Origin: Dermatemys mawii
Lineage: Eukaryota > Chordata > Testudines > Dermatemydidae
Assembly (NCBI GenBank): GCA_007922305.1
Contig: ML677341.1
Location: 66,668,409-66,732,408 of the forward strand
Direction of reading: 5' to 3'
Length of the DNA: 64,000 nt
Positions 44,724-57,854 of this stretch are shown here, in pieces (position 1 is the first letter of the stretch; each line of letters starts with the position of its first letter). A program made the translations under genes and the position numbers. The notes under the pieces are model-generated. The model was given only the letters and a program-made list of their open reading frames with translations, was not told where the DNA came from and did no database searches.

Positions 44724-47282
44724 TACTTACTGTACAGTAACGGATGTTTTTTGAGATGTGTAATCGTATACATATTCCACAGCTGGAGATCACATTGTCC
44801 AGCGCATATGCAGAGAACTTTCCAGTTAGCAGTGCCTGGGAGGACAGCACATGAAACTGTTGCTCCCTTCTGCTCTCAGCGAGAGAGTAAAGGCCTGCAC
44901 CAGGGGCTCCAAGTGACCTCTGACTAGCCTGTCATCGAGGTAGGGAAGTACCTGGGCACCTGTCCTTCTGAGGTAAATTGCCACTGCTACCAGGGATTTC
45001 AGAAATACTCTGGGCGCTGCTGAGAGCCCAAATGGCAAAATCTGGTACTGGTAATGATAGTCTCTTACTGCAAATCTCAGGAAGTGCTTATGGGCCTGGT
45101 ATATCACAGTGTGAAAATGCGCATTCTGGGGACTGAGGGTAGCATATCAGTCCTTCTGATCTAGGGACGGGATGGTGGATACCAGGGACATCATCTTGAA
45201 CTTGACCCCCCCTTAAGTAGGTGTTCAGGCCCTGTAGATTCAGGATAGCTCACAGTCCTTCCTTTTTCTTGGGGATGAGGAAATATCTTGAGTAAAATCC
45301 TTCACCCCAGTGATCTAAGACGACACCTTCTATGGCTTCAAGAGCTTAGATTGACCCTCCCAGTGTAAAGCACTCATGAGGTGGGTCCCCAAATAGGGAC
45401 AGGAGAGGAACTGAATTGTGTAGCCCAGGGGCAGACAACCTATGGCACAGGTGCCAAAGGTGACACACGAGCTGATTTTTCAGTGACACTCACACTGCCT
45501 GGGTCCTGGCCACCAGTCTGGGGGGCTCTGCATTTTAATTTAATTTTAAATGATTCTTATTAAACATTTTAAAACCCATATTTACTTTACATACAACACT
45601 AGTTTAATTATATATTATAGACGTCTAAAAACTTCTAAAATGTTAAAATGTATGACTGGCATGCGAAACCTTAAATTAGAGTGAATAAATGAAGACTCGG
45701 CACACCACTTGTGAAAGGTTGCTGACCCCTGGTGTAGCCTCTCTAAACAGTGTCCAACGTTAAATAGTCTGAAGTGATGCTGGTGGAAATGCACTAGATA
45801 GTTGCCAAAAAGAGGAGGAAGGCCAGGAATGGGTAGAAAGTGGTATGCTGTCCTTGGGCGTGGAGTCAAATCTGCTGCCTTTACAAAGAGGAGGAAGGAC
45901 AATGGGATGAGGGGTTTTTCCTTGAAGCTTTTTGCCTCTTTTGGCACACGCAGGTGGTCTATAGTGGTAGCAGTGGGCCTGCCCATAAAATTGTTGAGAC
46001 CTGAAGTGCTGTCTCTTGATGGCTGGGGTATAGACCTCCCAAGAATCTGAGTTTGGACTTACAGTCTTTAACAACCTCATACCTCACCTGTCCTGTCAAA
46101 AAGCAACCTTCAAGGGCAGGTTCTTGGTTGTGGTCTGTACCTCCCTCAGAACTGCCATGACGAAAACTATCATCAACTGCCATTGCCATTGCCCAGGAGG
46201 CTGTTTCCTTAGCATTAGTGGCACTGCAGGTAACAAGATCTTCCAGAAGGTGAAAAGAGAGCCAGGAATCTGGACAGCGGCATTGGCAATAGTGCTAGGA
46301 AACCAGAAGAGACCAGGAGGCTTCCATACGTATGCAGGGGGAGACTCCGACCTTGGGCCACAGAGGTGGGCAGAGGCTCAGCGCAATGACAGTGAAGTGG
46401 AGCTGGCACCAGTGATGCCAATATGACTGATACAGTGATAGGTGAGATTTGCAGCATGTCTCGGTCATCTCAGGTCACACTGGCTCCTGTGCTTTGAGAG
46501 CTTCTTCTTAACTTGGAAGAACCTTTGATGTAGGACAATCTCGTGATTAACATCCGAGCTTGGGGAAGGTATTCTGTGCTGCTTCTCTCCTGAGGACGTC
46601 TGCTCAGTGTGTGGCTGATCCCGGTGTTTCCTTAATATAGAGGCAGAATTGCGGGGGTGCATTGGACCATTTTAAAGAAGCCTCAGGGAAAAGCCTTGAG
46701 GATCTCTGATCCTCCAACTATCAGAAGATAAACCTGGATGCATGGACTGCTCCAGCAGAAAGGCCCTCAAGTGAGACTCCCCTGAACTCTGGGTCCACTT
46801 TGAAAAGGATCTGCAGATCTTGCACCAGTTCAGAAAATATGTCCCTCATTGAGGCAGAAGAGTGGCTTTCTGTGTGGCTGTCGTGGAGAGGCATAATGGC
46901 CTCACAAGATGGGTAGTGCTCTAAGCCCGGGGACTTTTGGTCTGCCATGAAGAACTGAAGATGGTTCCAGTTCTGCAGATGAACGGGAGTCTTGACATCC
47001 CCAAAAGACTAATTCACACGGCCAACTAAAAGAGGCAAGTGGCTCTAAATGGAGCTGCTCTGACACACCCCATCATGGCAAAAAAATGCTGAAGGTGGGG
47101 TGACTCTGCTTTTTATAGCATTACTGAGCACATGAGGGATTGAAGAGCACATGCATTGCTCCCACAGGCACTGCTCACTTGAAAGTTCTCAGATGTGTGC
47201 ATACAGGACACATGATCACCAGTTGTGGAATACGGATATGGACTCTTATTCAAAGAAGAATTATTGTTGGATAACGAAGTTA
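44724..47282 (-). mobile_element. DIRS-like retroelement, deletion derivative with inverted termini
   Basis: 44724-44846 and the complement of 47161-47276 are inverted copies (shared text: TATTCCACA, 'ctgagaactttc', 'gcagtgcctg'). Between them, minus-strand frames show a DIRS-type Gag-like region (46970 to 45760) and then reverse transcriptase text: 'GFYSRYFLIPKKK' near 45270, ILPFGLSAAPRVFLKSL and VLPYLDDRLVRG at 44915-45050, with the YxDD motif intact as YLDD. RNase H, methyltransferase and tyrosine recombinase are absent. A hAT element (45426-45731) lies within. Inverted ends rather than LTRs are the DIRS signature. Confidence 0.7.
45426..45731 (-). mobile_element. hAT MITE family T, copy 2, 306 bp, perfect 8-bp duplication
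   Basis: GTGTAGCC flanks it exactly (45418-45425 and 45732-45739). The ends are CAGGGGCAGACAACCTATGG and AAAGGTTGCTGACCCCTG. It is the reverse orientation of 20728-21054 and inserted into the DIRS-like element. Confidence 0.93.
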
Positions 47283-48989
47283 TTAGCATTTACCCCTGGC
47301 CTATAAAACTAGATGATACCAAGCCTCCTCTGCAAATTACATTAATCTAAGCAAGTGAAAAATTTTCACCAGTAACCTACTAAAAAAAAAACAAAACACA
47401 ACAGCAGTGTATAAACAATTTGTTTTTATTCTGTCCCCATTCCAGTTCCCAAAAATCTTTAAACCTGAACATATATTTTCATAATTAATTTTGTCATAAT
47501 TGTGAATATTACATTTAGTATATTATCAGTCACCCTGGCAAGCTGTTTGATGTGGAATTAATGAGGTTTTTTGCCAGTCAGCTGTCACTTGACCTAAATA
47601 TGAAATGTCTTCTGTTCCAGTTGTTCAAAAAGCTACAGATCTCTGTCACACTGCTAATACTTAGCAGTCAAACCTGAGTCTCTGCCATTTCTCTTCATGC
47701 AGCATCACAAAAAGGATCAAACTAGGAGGGAATGGAAAAAGTAATATTTATATAATTGAGTTCATCCCCCTGTAGAGATCTGCAGCTTTGGGGCACGCTT
47801 CTCAGCTAAGAGACTGTCTTTTCAGTCAAATTGCTCTTAGGACTTGATTTTAAATACTTTGGCTCTCTCTTTAATACAAGATATTAAAACCTATTTTTTA
47901 GAGAAATTGGTTAGACTTATCTAAAATGTCAGATTTATACTCTTAATTAAAAAGAGTCCAAATTGAGATTAAAAGTTGCTATAGAAATAAATGTGGGCTG
48001 GAATTTGATTGGGAAATCATTTAAATTTCTACTAAAGGTACAGTAAACTGACCTTATTTCTAAATGCCCTTGATAATGAAATACAAAACTGGAGGGAAGA
48101 TAGATTTTATTTTTAACAAAATGTTAAACAACAGCAAGTAATAGCCTATTTCAAATATAGACAATGGCTCCTGAGGGAAAACCATCCACTTGAAAGTTAC
48201 ACTTCTGGCTGAAAGTTCTGTATGCTCTAAAGTTAACTGACACCAATTATTATTATATCAATCATAGAAAAATCCTTTTCTCCTAGTTTGTGAATTTGAT
48301 ATGGCTACTGCCAGGCTCTGGGTTCAAGGCAGTCAGCCCTGGTGGTTAGAGCTATAGTAAAGAACAGGTACAGGGGCTGAAGCTCACTGTAAAGTTGAGA
48401 CTGCGCTGAGGTCTGTGTGGAAACTGCAGTCAGACACAGGCCATGGGTCAGAATCCAGATCACAGTCCATAGACAAACCAAATCAAGATCATCATCAGAA
48501 TCCAAATGCATGTCAAAGGTCAAAGTTGGGTGGGAGCCAGTCTGACAATCTGGGGTGAAGGGCTAGAGCAGATCAACAACAGGGCTGGAGCATGGTCTGA
48601 ATACAAAATGGGCAAGACTGAACAAGATATGGGCAAGAACTGGATTAAGGGCAGGTTGGAAGTCAAGGGAGTTTAACACTATGAGTCAGCAAGAGGGTTC
48701 CGGGATAAGAAATGCTGTTGCACAGACTAACTTGCAGCTCTGGTGGGGTCAGAGAAATGCGTGCCTGGGGATCACCTGATAGCCTGCTGCATGCCGGAGA
48801 CATGAATTATTGTTGGAGGGCAAGTCATGATACCTATTGAGGGTTGGGGGAATGGGGCAGTCACAAGCCCGCTCACATCTAAAGGCCGCTCCCCCCAACC
48901 TAAGGGCAGGAGCTACAGAACCAGGTCTTAAGTGATTTTGGGAGACAAGAAATGAGAAAGCAGGGATGGGAGCTGGGTGACAGGATTAA
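47283..48989. other. Intronic sequence, no gene; possible unclassified repeat 48300-48890
   Basis: 47283-48300 is AT-rich and plain. From about 48300 the sequence becomes GC-richer, with 'tctgggttcaaggcagtcag' and many 'gtcaga/cagtc' words, which suggests an interspersed repeat, but I cannot name it. Confidence 0.35.
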
Positions 48990-49470
48990 AATGAGGAAGC
49001 CAGAAGAGGAACACCAAGCAGAGAACCCCAGATAGCATCCACTGCTCTTTGAAAGCGCCCAGGGAGTCAGTGGACACGGCTCAGAGGAACTCTGAGGTGA
49101 CTTCAGGGAAGATTGGAAATAGCCCCACTGTCACAGAGCACTTCCCCATCCAGTTTCCGCTGTTATGGTGGATGGCCATCTTGGCCAGCATCAGGAAGAG
49201 GTTGATGAGGGGGGTCTCATGACTTCATGGGGTCATTGATGGGGTGTGCATGGATCAGGAGGTGTACAGAGAAGTGCAGCCAGAACTTGAGAAGGTGGTT
49301 TTGGGGGTGTTGGAAAAGGGGCTGCCACTTGGTACACCCAATGTAGATGAGGGGCAGGTGTCGAAGGAGGTTGTGAACTGCACCAGGTACATGCCTGTGC
49401 TCATGGCTCCATGAAGGAGCAGGCAACTAGTATCCTCCAGTGGGCAGCTGAGTGAATAGCCCTGGTTTGG
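48990..49470 (-). mobile_element. LINE ORF2 C-terminal fragment (Tx1/L1-like), minus strand
   Basis: Minus-strand frames read 'HLPLIYIGCTKWQPLFQHPQ', NHLLKFWLHFSVHLLIHAHP and, after a shift, 'LINLFLMLAKMAIHHNSGN', the order found at the C-terminus of Tx1-type LINE ORF2 in reptiles ('..LRFWLHFSPHLLI..', '..LLLALAKLAI..'). 'GAFKEQWML' follows. Stops and a frameshift make it a dead fragment. Confidence 0.55.
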
Positions 49471-52400
49471 CTGCGGGTTTGCCTCACAGCTTTAAGCAAA
49501 TTCTAATTTGCTGGTTGTCCACATAGTAAATTAGTTTCTGCCTAGAAGAAAAGACCCTCAAGAACATCAACAAGGATGCAGACAGAACACACAGTTTAAA
49601 GGGTACTTTATCAGATAGTAGAATTTTTTGAAGTTAGCCGATTTACAATTTCATAGACAGTAGGATAAACAAGCGAGGTGCCGAACTTCATTTAATTTTT
49701 TCCCCTTACTGCCATATTTCATTTATATTAACTTGTGGACACAGTTAATTAGCTGATATTGAATAAAACACCATATTATCAGTTCAGTATTCTATCATGG
49801 TCAAATAAAGAGGGGAAGAAAAAAATAAAAGGACTCCACCATTCTTTCTGGAATCACAAGCAAAATAATTGCACCCAGGTATGGCAGTTCATGAATATAT
49901 GTCACAGGAAAGGAACTGTCAAGTTTTCATCTGCTAGATCTCCAATATCAGTAGCTTTCAGAATATTTTATATTTTCACGTTTCAGCTCTGACAGTGGCA
50001 AGTGTACAGTCACCATAGAAGTCACACTACTTTTGACCTAATATGATGAGTAATAACCCCTAAGAAAATTATAATTAAACAAATATTTGTCAGTTTATTT
50101 ACTTTGCATTTAACAACGTTGTGTGTCGCTTTCCTTTTCTTGAACAGCTTTGTGGGAATTGTGCATCGCCACAAGAGAAAAAAGTGATTGGAATGTGGTT
50201 GTAAAAGCACAAATATTGGCAGACACATGGACAGGTGGAGTACAAGAAACCTGTTTCAGCTCATTTTAAAGTGACTATATTTTCAAGTGAAAGTGTCACC
50301 TAAAAGTTGCATAATGTCTAACATCTGCATCTGTATGGGTGTGAGATATGCATGTTAAATAGTCTGATAAACTCATGGAATAGTCTCAAACTCAGTCCAC
50401 AGAAAACTAGAAAACCTCTGAGTTTTGTCGTATTCCCGAGCTTCACTTTACTGCAGTGTTCCTTTAATCAAGGAGTAGATCAGTAAAATTTTTTAAAAAT
50501 ATATTACATATATTTAAAAATAATTAAATCACTACTAGGCTACCTGGATATTTGGAAGCATTGGAAGCTCAACATGAAACTTTTACAGTTCAAATTTAAC
50601 ACTTAAGCTCAATAATTTAAAAACCTACATCATAATGGACTTTCTGCTTGGAAGCATAAAGAAAACCATTAATTCTCAAAGAGACACACCAGCACTGTGC
50701 AGTTATAGAGGAGCTGAAGCACAAACAGTTATTTCTACAAGCTGTTTTGAAAGCTCAATTATCTTATTCAGTACATTTTTGTGTAAGTGTTTAAAGGTAT
50801 TATAACCAATCACTGCAGTTTTCCTTTGAAAGCCCAGTCATGAAACCTATACATACAAGTCCAAAACGACACACTATTTTGTGTTTAAATGTCTAATTTT
50901 GTTGTCTCAAGCAAGGCTTTTACTTTAATGGTATCCCTTAGGCTAATCTGTGGAAAAAGTGGAAAATAACCCACACTGTTTATTTTGGGAAGACCTCTCC
51001 TCAGCAGCCTCCTCAAATAATCTTTTGAAATACAAAAGTCTTGCATACTCTATTTCCAGAAGCTCAAAGAAAGCTCTTTATGAATTACAATGGACAATGA
51101 ACCTCAGATGTAGCCAGATTTCTGTGCAAATTCTTTCCTGATGGGTTTTCTATTTGAAACAATATAAAAGGACCCAGAAATGACTAATCACTTTAAACCT
51201 GCATTAGAAGCTGATAAGCTATAGTGGCAGGGGGAGATAAAGAGGGGAAAAAAGAAACTTTTAAGAAGCTAAGACAGTTCCCTGAAACATACTAGAAGAG
51301 AAGCAGCATACTGCAAAGAAGCCTAGGGCTAGTGAAGCCTCTAGACCTCTGCTTAGATGAATTAAGGATGAAAGAGAACAAAATATTAAATTTGAAGAGC
51401 TAAAAACAGTCAAGTTTCTCCAAGATCAGGTAGCACTTTAAATTTTGAAACACAGAATTAATATTTAAAATTAAGGATAGTTCAAAGTGAAGCCACAAGA
51501 GACAAATATGTAGCATACAAGTGGTCAAACAGGAATTAAGACTACATAACGCTGTCGTTAATATAGTATTTATAACCGTAAGGGTGAGATAGTACCTGCG
51601 TGGGTTCAAAAGACCATGCCATTTTTCTCATTAAAAATCAACAATGCATTAAGATAAATGAGCAGGTAAGTGTTCATCAAAGCCAATGTATGTAACATAT
51701 TTACAATGCAATAATAAAACAAATATTGTAATGGAGGGCAAATCGGGGCTTTAATTTTTTGACTACTGTGAAGGGGGGTAGAAAAGAGAGAATCTCCAAT
51801 TATTCTCTTGTATTTTTGCACAATTATGGAGAGGGGAACAGAGAGAAATGAAACCAAGGTAGTTAAATCATGGTCCACTTTGGCTGTAAAGCATAAGGAT
51901 TTTGGGTGAATATCTTAGTAATTAAGTTTTAGGATGAGCGTTATGATTTTGTTTTATACATAACCATTACTTCTACTTGAGTCTCTGTTCTCTGTTAAAT
52001 AATCTTAGACTTAATTTCATTATAATCAATTTCTTTGATAAAATAGGCTTTTTCCTCAAAAAGTATCTAAAGATAGTTATAATTAAGATACATTATTGCT
52101 CAAAGATATCTCATCATGGAATAGGGATTATAAATTCTAATTCTATATTGTCTCACACTATATTCATGTAATGTTTAAGAAAAGTTTTGTAAATGCCTTC
52201 CAATAGTTCATTGATTAGGGACCCAATTTTATGGTGTTTCACAGGCTTCTGTATAGATTATTTAGGTTAATCTTTCTATCTGCCCAGTGGGACTCAGTGC
52301 TCAGTATAGAAGATACCATCAGAGATGCTTAGTTTTTCAGTTCTCAAACTGTGGATGTCTCTCTCCAGGGATAAAAACCATTTTTGCTGTTAACAAGCAT

Positions 52401-52689
52401 GTTAAATAAATAAATAAATTAAATAGACGTGAGAAATAACAGACCTCAACCCCACTATACCTCTGCAAATCTGTGTACACAAAGTCAATCCCTTATCTCT
52501 CTCTGAAAGTGCAGAGTTTCAGAAAGTTCAATGAATAGAAGATTGTTGGGTGCGGAATAGATCTGGACAAGGAAAGAAGTCGTCTCGAGACAAATGTAAG
52601 AAGTGAGGGACAAATGCTTATTTTGTTAAAATACTGTTTGCTGTTGAAGAAAAAATACAGAATACTGTTGTTTTAGTTAAATATAACAA
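49471..52689. other. Intronic AT-rich sequence, no gene or clear repeat
   Basis: No splice-flanked frames or transposon ends recognised. A short (TAAA)n tract lies near 52402-52420. Confidence 0.4.
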
Positions 52690-53097
52690 TTTAAAATGTC
52701 TGTCTGCTGATGTTCTCTTCCTAATATAATATGGTAAGAAAATCCTCCAAATATTAACGATCAGCCTGCTGAATTGGAGATATTTATGAAGTCATTGGGA
52801 AGTGAACTATCTGCTTCAATTACCTTTGGTAAATGAAATAACCAAACAATTATTTATTTTCTGATATAGCTGTAAAACTAATCTGAAAAATTTTCAAAAT
52901 AAATCACTGTTTAAAAATGTATAGTATATTCTTTTTAAAAATGAAACCGACATCTGAGTTGTGAAGAATATGTATTAAAGTTATAACAACCAGCAAGAAT
53001 GCACTTTTATGTAGAAAACCATGATTAAATTCAGTCTTCCTGACTAACGATTTAAGACATGATTTAAATCACTAATTTGAGTTAAATCAAATCCACC
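52690..53097 (+). repeat. Right part of a 'TTTAAATC' repeat element
   Basis: The end has 'acatgatttaaatcactaat' and TTAAATCAAATCCACCCTG, the terminal motif of a family whose other end reads 'cagggtggatttgattta'. That left end is not present upstream, so the copy is truncated. Text such as 'agttataacaaccagcaaga' matches its body. Confidence 0.45.
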
Positions 53098-53600
53098 CTG
53101 AATGAAACTGACATCACACTTATTTCTATTAGGATAAACTGATGATGGCTTCTGTCTGTATTTACCTTTTCTCCCTATCCTTGTTTCCATTTTCCTTTCA
53201 CTTCTGTTGTGCTGATCAAAGCTACTAGTCTATTGTACAGTAATAGCGTGGTAACCATGGCAGCTAATATGACTGCAGTAGAGTCCGATTCAGTCACAAA
53301 ACATGTAGTTTATTGTGGAGTTAGTGAATGGATGAAACTCCACAGTTCCTATTCTGGAAAAAAAAATCCATTGACATCTCTCCCAGAAAATAATGATAAA
53401 GTGAGGGATTGGGGAAGACTCCAGGAGCACCAGCAGTTTTACAGCAAAGTAGCAATTCCTCATGTTTCTGAAATAAGGGTTCTTTCATCAGAAGTCTGAG
53501 GAATTGCGCAAGAGTACAGATAGGTTCATGCAGTCTGTATATTATGAAGAATTAATCCAGGGAACGGGGGAGGACAGGCAGAGAAAGTGGGAAAAGAGGG

Positions 53601-53896
53601 GGTAACTGGAAGATCTTTGAGATGTGTACTCCCTATTTAGATTCCAAAACAGAAGTGCGCATGTGCACCATGAACCAGAGCAATTCTGTAGCAGTGGCCA
53701 TTGAGCCATATATGCATTGTGTCACCCTAGTGTCTGAAGCCAAAGCTATGAGAGGCTGTATGGGTTGACATTGCTCCAGCATCCCTCTTATTGTTAAGTA
53801 GCGTAGTCCACAGCAGAGCAGGGGACGGAGAGGGGGTACTGGAATCCAAATAGGAACTACACATCTCAAAGAACCTCCCGTTAAAGGCAAGTAACC
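53601..53896. repeat. Inverted pair of DIRS-like termini, about 300 bp
   Basis: TCTTTGAGATGTGTACTCCC at 53615-53634 and further 'tatttagattcca' match the complement of 53838-53876 (TTCTTTGAGATGTGTAGTTC, 'tatttggattccag'). The motif 'TTTGAGATGTGT' also lies in the left terminus of the DIRS-like element (44750-44761). So this looks like two terminal repeats with little between them. Confidence 0.6.
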
Positions 53897-54659
53897 TCCT
53901 CCTCCTCTTCGAAAGATGGTCTCATACAGATTTCAAATGTGGGTGAGTAATGAGCAGTGATCATCATGGAGCTGGGTGCAAGGATTAATGAAAACATATA
54001 CTCTGTAGTACAGAGTGGCCTATAGCCGCCTCTGCAGCTGCTGCCAGGGAATGGGATAGTGAAACATTAAGGTATAGACGAAGCTCCAGGATGCTGTCCA
54101 GCAAATGTTCCACCATGGCATGTCTGCGAGGCAGGCGGATGTGGCTACGTGTGCCCACATGGAATGCGCTATGACTCCAGGAGGCAAAGGCATTTGGTGA
54201 GCATGAAGCATTTGTGAACGCAACAGGAGACCCAACAGGAGATCTGCTGAAAGGAGGAGGCTTGGCCCTTGCAACAGTTGACAATGGCGACAAGAGCTTG
54301 AGTGAGACATGAAAGGCACGAGTTCATTGGAGTTAGAAAGCTAGTGCACACCAGAGGTCAAGAGTGTGTCACGTATTGTGCCTGTGAGAGGTTTGGGATA
54401 GAAGACTGGGAGGTGGATGCATTGGTTGAAGTGGAATTCAGACACTACCTTAGGAATGAATATTGACTGCCTGTCACAAGGGGACTGTGTCTTTGTGGAG
54501 GACGGCATAAGGGGGATCGGTCATCATGGCTGCTAGTTAGCTAACCTGTCTCGTTGAGGGGTTCAAAGGGTGGTGGTGTGAGGGCAGAAAAAACTAGTTT
54601 AAGGTCCCAAGAAGAGGTAGGTTTGAGTACCAGTGGAAAGACAAGGAGCACACCTTTTA
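53897..54659. other. Unclassified intronic sequence
   Basis: Overlapping minus-strand frames of about 100 codons occur at 53985-54319 without recognised domains. It may be internal sequence of the element to its left. Confidence 0.3.
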
Positions 54660-55480
54660 GGTGGTTGGATTTCCATTGCGGAGGGCCAATCCGTCATGGT
54701 CCATCCCCCCTGCTTTCATCCTGGCATTGCACCCGACTCTTACTCTTCACCTTGTGGGTGGTGAGCCAGTGGAGCAGATCCACATCGCCTTTTCGGGCTG
54801 GGTCTAGCCAGGTCATGTGGGTGGCCAGGCCACTAGACACTCCCCTCACACCACCCTCTGGCTCCAGGGATGGGACCCAGTATCCCTAATCCAGGCGAGA
54901 TTCAGTTCAGGTATCTACGGGAAGAGTTCAAGTATCTATGGGTCTTGCTTGCGAACGATGGTAAGCAGAAATGTGAGATTGACCGATAGATTGGTGCACC
55001 AGTGGCAGAGATGCGGATGCTGTACCGATCCACGGTGATGAAGTGAGAGCTGAGTTCTCAGACGAAGCTCTTGGTTTACAGGTCAATCTACTTCCTTATC
55101 CTCACCTATGGTCATGAATTTTAGGTAATGACCAAAAAGACGAGATCGCAGGCACAAGTGACAGAAATGAAGTTTCTCCGCAGGTGGGCTGGGCATACTC
55201 AGGTGAGGGGCTCGGCTATTTGGAAGAGCCTCCGAGTAGAGCCACTACTTCTCTAGATCAAGAGAAGCCAGCTGAGGCAGTTCCAGTACCTGATAAGGAT
55301 GCCCTGTGGGAGGCTTCCTTTGGAACTCTATCTGGCACATCTCACTGGGAGGAAGCCCCAAAGCCAACCAAGGATACACTGAAGGGATGATATCTCCCAG
55401 CTGGCCTGGGAATCCCTGAGGAGCTGGAACCTGCTGTGGAGGAAAGGGAGATCTGGTCCTCTCTACTCTCCATGCTGCTG
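54660..55480 (+). mobile_element. RTE-like LINE ORF2 C-terminal fragment
   Basis: Plus-strand frames from about 54905 read 'EEFKYLWVLLANDGKQKCEI', MRMLYRSTVMK, 'LVYRSIYFLILTYGHEF', 'VEPLLL', 'IKRSQLRQFQYLIRMPCGRL' and 'DDISQLAWESL' in order. This is the region after the reverse-transcriptase palm in RTE/Rex-type LINEs common in fish and reptiles. The C-rich text before it (54690-54870) resembles the 5' part of such elements, so a large internal deletion is likely. In-frame stops are present. The clade is assigned by recognition. Confidence 0.6.
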
Positions 55481-56030
55481 TCGCTACCCTCACTAGGAAA
55501 CACAGCATAAAGGAAAACGAAGAAAGATGATGACAACAACAGTGGTTGGGTGCGTGAAGATGGAGGAACCATCTGTTGGGAGGAGGAAAGCACTGAGCTC
55601 TGCCAATTGAATTAGTATGGAGCTGTGGGAGAGGCCGACGTTCTGAGTTGGGAGAGGTAGTCCAGTATGACAGGAATAGATATAGTGTCCAGGGGGTATT
55701 GATGGCAATGAACCCAGGAGGTGAATCATTTTCATTTTGCTTGATAACAGTACCTGGTGAAGGCCTGCCTGCTTTGTGTGAGAATATTACACACCAGTGA
55801 GGAGCACGCCATGTCTGTGTGTGAACCCCATCCAAATACTAAACCATGAGGTGGAGTGGGCTCAGGTTTGGGGTATTGGAGCGGCCTTGAGGAGGGTTGG
55901 ATGCATGCAGAGGCAGAGTAGAAGGTGAGCGGAGAGTCGGAGGAAGACTGTGAACCAAAGATTATATGGATACAGAGAGGGGTATTAGGAGGTTTGCTGT
56001 AATACCGTAGTAATGGGGACAGCGTAAGTA
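55481..56030. other. Unclassified intronic sequence
   Basis: A minus-strand frame of 196 codons (55245-55835) overlaps the LINE fragment on the wrong strand and has no recognised domain, so it is not called. Confidence 0.35.
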
Positions 56031-56038
56031 CCTTAGAT

Positions 56039-56672
56039 CGGGGTGGGCAAACTTTTTGGCCCGAGGGCCACATCAGGGTTCAAAATTGTATGGAGGGCTG
56101 GGTAGGGAAGGCTGTGCCTCCCCAAACAGTCTGGCCCTCCCCTCATCTGACCTTCTCACACTTCTCGCCCCCTGACTGTCCCTCTCAGAACCCTCAACCC
56201 ATCTAACCCCCCGGCTCCTTGTCCCCTGATTACTCCCTCCAGAGACCCCTGCCCCAACCACCTCCACCAAGACCCTACCCTATCTAAGCTTCCCTGCTCC
56301 TTGTCCCCTGACCTCCCATCCAGAGACGCCCCCTGTCCCAATCATCCCCCAGGACCCCACCCCCTAACCAACTCCCCCGTTCCCCATCCCCTGACCACCC
56401 CCTGAGACCCTCTAGCCCTTATCCAACCCCCTGCCCCCGGACGGCCCCCTTACCACGCTGCTCAGAACAGCATGTCCTGCCCAGAGCCAGACAAACTACC
56501 ACGCTGGCCCACCGGAGCGCGGAGCCCTGCCCCCAAGAGCGCTGTTCACGCAGGATGCTGAGGCTGCGGGGGAGGGGGGACAGTCAGGGAGGTGGGAGGA
56601 GCTAGCCTCCCCAGCCAGGCGCTTGGAGAGCCAGACAGAATTGGCCCATGGGCCATAGTTTGCCCACCCCTG
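56039..56672 (+). mobile_element. Non-autonomous hAT element, 634 bp, perfect 8-bp duplication
   Basis: The ends are CGGGGTGGGCAAACTTTTTG and CATAGTTTGCCCACCCCTG. CCTTAGAT flanks it exactly (56031-56038 and 56673-56680). The interior is C-rich with no transposase. 23642-23890 is the left part of a sister copy. Confidence 0.93.
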
Positions 56673-56680
56673 CCTTAGAT

Positions 56681-57854
56681 AGAGAGATAGAATACGCTTA
56701 TCGTACAATCAAACCAATGTCCAAACATTCCTGGGTACCAAAAGGCCCAGTTGTTTTTCCTTACTGTACAGCTACAAAACGCCCAATGCTGCTTATTGCC
56801 ACAGACTTTTGCACTGACATACTGAAAATTTAGGGACTGAGTAAAATTGAAGTAAAGAGCAAAATAAAGGAATTTTACCAATTCTATTCATTCGCATATT
56901 TAGTTACAAAACTTCAGTTTTTTAAGATGTACCTAAAATGGTACGGAATTACGAGTGAGTCACTGAAGTACCACAAAATATAAGAATCTTCCTCCAGACT
57001 GTAAGTTCAAGCCATAGGGTACATAGAGTCTCATCAAAAACAGTATAAGAGAAAAATATGTTACAGACAAGTTTCCTAACAGGAATCTATTAGATTGTGG
57101 AAACAGTTTTTCCAAGAGAAACAATAAAGGCATCACTGCTTGTAACATTTTATATTAGATTGTATAATGAACTAAAATATATAGTAAAAGAAAAAAATTC
57201 TGCAATAGCAGGACTAGCTTGTCCATTGCTGGTTTAGATAACCTATAAATACTACCTAAACACAAGAGTGCAACTCTGATTTATGAAACTCCCGTATCAT
57301 AAGAAATTATTTTTTCTCTACCAAATGACTAGGATAAACTTAGTGATTTAGTCTGAGGAAACAGTAAACAAAAATCCAGTAGGATTCCAAAATAAGATTA
57401 ATCTCGAAATTGATAAACTTCAGTAGATCGGGGTGGGAACCTGGCACCTATATGACAGTTCTATTGCATACACAATATGGAAAACTCTGCATTGGCAGAG
57501 ACTCTTTCTAGTTTTAGACTAGCATATCATTCTAAGATGAGCAAAACTCCAACAGCTGGAGAAAACAAAATCTGATTATGATCTCAAAAAACAGCAAAAG
57601 AAAGTCTAATCATATTAGACTATGTCTGCACAGGAAAATACGGCATAATACTGTGCAAAATCAGTAATGAACGTACATTAACTACATAGATAAATTTTGC
57701 CTATCCACTCTTCACTGAAATGTGCACAACACAATCATAATTTAAGACACTCCATTTTAAAATCCATAAGAATCCATAATTCATCTCAGTCTCAACTCCA
57801 AAGCCACGCCAAGAGAAAATAAATATTGAGCTTTCTGACTTTATTCCATCCACA
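56681..57854. other. Intronic AT-rich sequence
   Basis: No gene or repeat recognised. Confidence 0.4.

Noticed and set aside
55245..55835. 196-codon minus-strand frame
   Set aside because: It is antisense to the RTE-like LINE text and has no domain.
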